Positions 63,994 through 64,000 of a DNA stretch of 64,000 bases are shown in pieces (position 1 is the first letter of the stretch; each line of letters starts with the position of its first letter). The position numbers and the translations under genes were made by a program. Location of the stretch: positions 1,922,001 through 1,986,000 of the forward strand of contig NZ_PDJH01000001.1 in assembly GCF_002564025.1 (NCBI RefSeq), given 5' to 3'. Source of the DNA: Flavimobilis soli. GTDB lineage: Bacteria > Actinomycetota > Actinomycetes > Actinomycetales > Cellulomonadaceae. Under the pieces are notes generated by a model that worked only from the letters and a program-made list of their open reading frames with translations, had not been told where the DNA came from and did not search any database.

Positions 63994-64000
63994 CATTTCT

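Overview
The window is chromosomal DNA of a high-G+C Gram-positive bacterium of the order Micrococcales. The 16S gene, a cellobiose phosphorylase that reads like the Cellulomonas enzyme (same 822-residue length, start and active-site block), a xylan-sugar uptake cluster and actinobacterial gene types (bifunctional dcd, IdeR/DtxR boxes, HAIR element) point to Cellulomonadaceae, Sanguibacter or a close relative. This placement was made by eye. I see no phage, insertion sequence or CRISPR array; most of the window looks like core or niche-metabolism chromosome with one short compositionally odd islet at about 59.0-59.4 kb.

Layout. 1-7.4 kb: two paralogous secreted surface proteins flank a Ppx/GppA phosphatase; then purB, and a two-gene unit made of a WXG100-like small protein and a helical protein fused to a lipase-type alpha/beta hydrolase. 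7.4-12.7 kb: a small holin-like membrane protein, an aromatic aminotransferase (pat), and an E1alpha-E1beta-E2 2-oxoacid dehydrogenase operon without its own E3. 12.9-15.5 kb: a YgjV-like membrane protein diverging from a GH13 alpha-glucosidase. 15.5-21.4 kb: a complete rrn operon (16S-23S-5S, no spacer tRNA) with several promoters and paired processing stems. 21.4-23.4 kb: a CopD-CtaG fusion.

23.4-30.5 kb is a haem/iron region: a surface protein, hmuTUV ABC transporter and hmuO haem oxygenase under two DtxR-type boxes, then a DinB-like protein and a TetR regulator whose C-terminus ends in Cys-Pro-Phe-His-His. The long gap behind that regulator holds five DnaA-box-like 9-mers and an orphan terminator. 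30.5-34.1 kb: a pirin-like bicupin, an acyltransferase-3 membrane protein, a DUF4395 protein and a methyltransferase. 34.0-42.6 kb: a LacI regulator diverges from an ABC sugar transporter plus GH3 and GH43 glycosidases, an arrangement like the Streptomyces bxl (xylobiose) locus. 42.6-46.4 kb: tRNA-Gly(CCC), aldose 1-epimerase and cellobiose phosphorylase behind CebR/CelR-type operators. The GH3/GH43, phosphorylase and epimerase genes together give intracellular breakdown of imported xylo- and cello-oligosaccharides.

46.4-55.0 kb: dcd, a conserved-looking unknown, and a six-gene Mrp cation/proton antiporter operon (mrpA and mrpB fused) in which each gene overlaps the next by four bases, preceded by a structured leader. 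55.1-64 kb: an alpha/beta hydrolase, clpB behind a HAIR-like repeat, the odd islet with a truncated secreted protein and a lipoprotein, a chromate transporter, a GntR regulator diverging from an EamA exporter, and a LacI regulator with an operator at the right edge.

A recurring signal is a -10-like hexamer placed 5-7 bases before the start codon with no Shine-Dalgarno sequence, as expected for leaderless mRNAs. I could support it for about a dozen genes and used it to choose several starts.
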